From: Opitutia bacterium
GTDB lineage: Bacteria; Verrucomicrobiota; Verrucomicrobiia; Opitutales; Opitutaceae
Length of the DNA stretch: 64,000 nt
NCBI GenBank assembly: GCA_016217595.1
Contig: JACRHS010000022.1
Location: 62,001-126,000, forward strand
Direction of reading: 5' to 3'
Positions 63,700 to 64,000 of this stretch are shown piece by piece. Within the stretch, counting starts at the first letter, position 1, and each line of letters starts with the position of its first letter. The notes beneath the pieces are model-generated. The model saw only the letters and a program-made list of their open reading frames with translations. It was not told the DNA's origin and did not search any database. Made by a program: the position numbers and the translations under genes.

Positions 63700-64000
63700 T
63701 GCCCTCTTACCCCACAGCCCAACGCGGCAGCGTGCTGCTTGTCGCCCTCCTGCTCTCCGCCGCCATCGGCATTTCGCTGCTGAGCTACCTGCAACTCTGC
63801 AAGCAATCCCTCCAGTTCTCACAACGCTCCTTCTACGCCAACGCCGCCATGAACCTGGCCGAGATCGGCGTGGAAGAGGCGCTGTATTGTTTCAACCAGC
63901 TCGACAACGTTGCGAACGCCGCCGACGCCTGGGCCTCACCATGGGTCTGCGGTAGTGGGACCGACACCACCGCGCACCGCACCTTCTCCACTCTGCCGGC
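63699..64000 (+). CDS. PilX-like large minor pilin, cassette 3, 3' end outside window
   Basis: Partial: 100 codons visible, no stop before the window ends. MPSYPTAQRGSVLLVALLLS begins the protein; FYANAAMNLAEIGVEEALYC matches the N-terminal pattern NLAEAGAEEAL of the other X proteins. The start overlaps the W stop (TGATG). Identifies the third cassette as having the same V-W-X order. Confidence 0.8.
   Translation, partial: MPSYPTAQRGSVLLVALLLSAAIGISLLSYLQLCKQSLQFSQRSFYANAAMNLAEIGVEEALYCFNQLDNVANAADAWASPWVCGSGTDTTAHRTFSTLP

Overview
The window is GC-rich, densely coding DNA that I attribute to a member of the Opitutaceae (phylum Verrucomicrobiota). This is inference from gene content and protein style: pectin-degrading enzymes, sulfatases, a TonB-dependent receptor with its own sigma/anti-sigma pair, alanine-rich extensions on several ribosomal proteins, and large pilin-like cassettes. 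No rRNA, tRNA, CRISPR array, integrase or transposase gene was found.

Region 1 (1-35.4 kb) is accessory and metabolic. It opens with the 3' part of a GH106-type rhamnosidase-like gene. Next come a DEAD/DEAH helicase, a double-length GT-C membrane glycosyltransferase, an MFS exporter and a secreted protein built of 24-residue Ala-rich repeats. A divergent pair follows: a GH105 unsaturated-uronyl hydrolase, and a PL11 rhamnogalacturonan lyase fused to a second GH105 domain. Together with the GH106-like enzyme these point to rhamnogalacturonan-I (pectin) breakdown. After several housekeeping genes (CoA-binding protein, nucleotidyltransferase, TRIC/UPF0126 channel, PHP phosphatase, MarC) comes an AraC regulator divergent from a GH31 enzyme. 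This leads into an ECF sigma factor, a FecR anti-sigma factor and a full-length TonB-dependent receptor, a probable cell-surface signalling unit. Two sulfatases flank an N-terminally truncated TonB receptor. Small secreted proteins, an OGG1-type DNA glycosylase and a VOC protein close the region.

Region 2 (35.4-54.4 kb, all minus strand) is the merged str-S10-spc-alpha ribosomal super-cluster. In transcription order it runs rpsL, rpsG, fusA, rpsJ, rplC, rplD, rplW, rplB, rpsS, rplV, rpsC, rplP, rpmC, rpsQ, rplN, rplX, rplE, rpsN, rpsH, rplF, rplR, rpsE, rplO, secY, an adenylate-kinase-like remnant, map, rpsM, rpsK, rpsD, rpoA, rplQ. It starts at a candidate promoter near 54.46 kb and ends at a strong intrinsic terminator near 35.43 kb. 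No tuf, rpmD, infA or rpmJ is present within it.

Region 3 (54.8-64 kb, plus strand) holds a small protein and a NarL-type two-component system. Three tandem cassettes follow, each encoding a PilV-like, a PilW-like and a PilX-like protein; the third runs off the window. In every cassette the V gene overlaps the W gene at the same codons. Cassettes 1 and 2 share a fixed-spacing upstream element. This triplicated minor-pilin system is the best candidate for something under-described.
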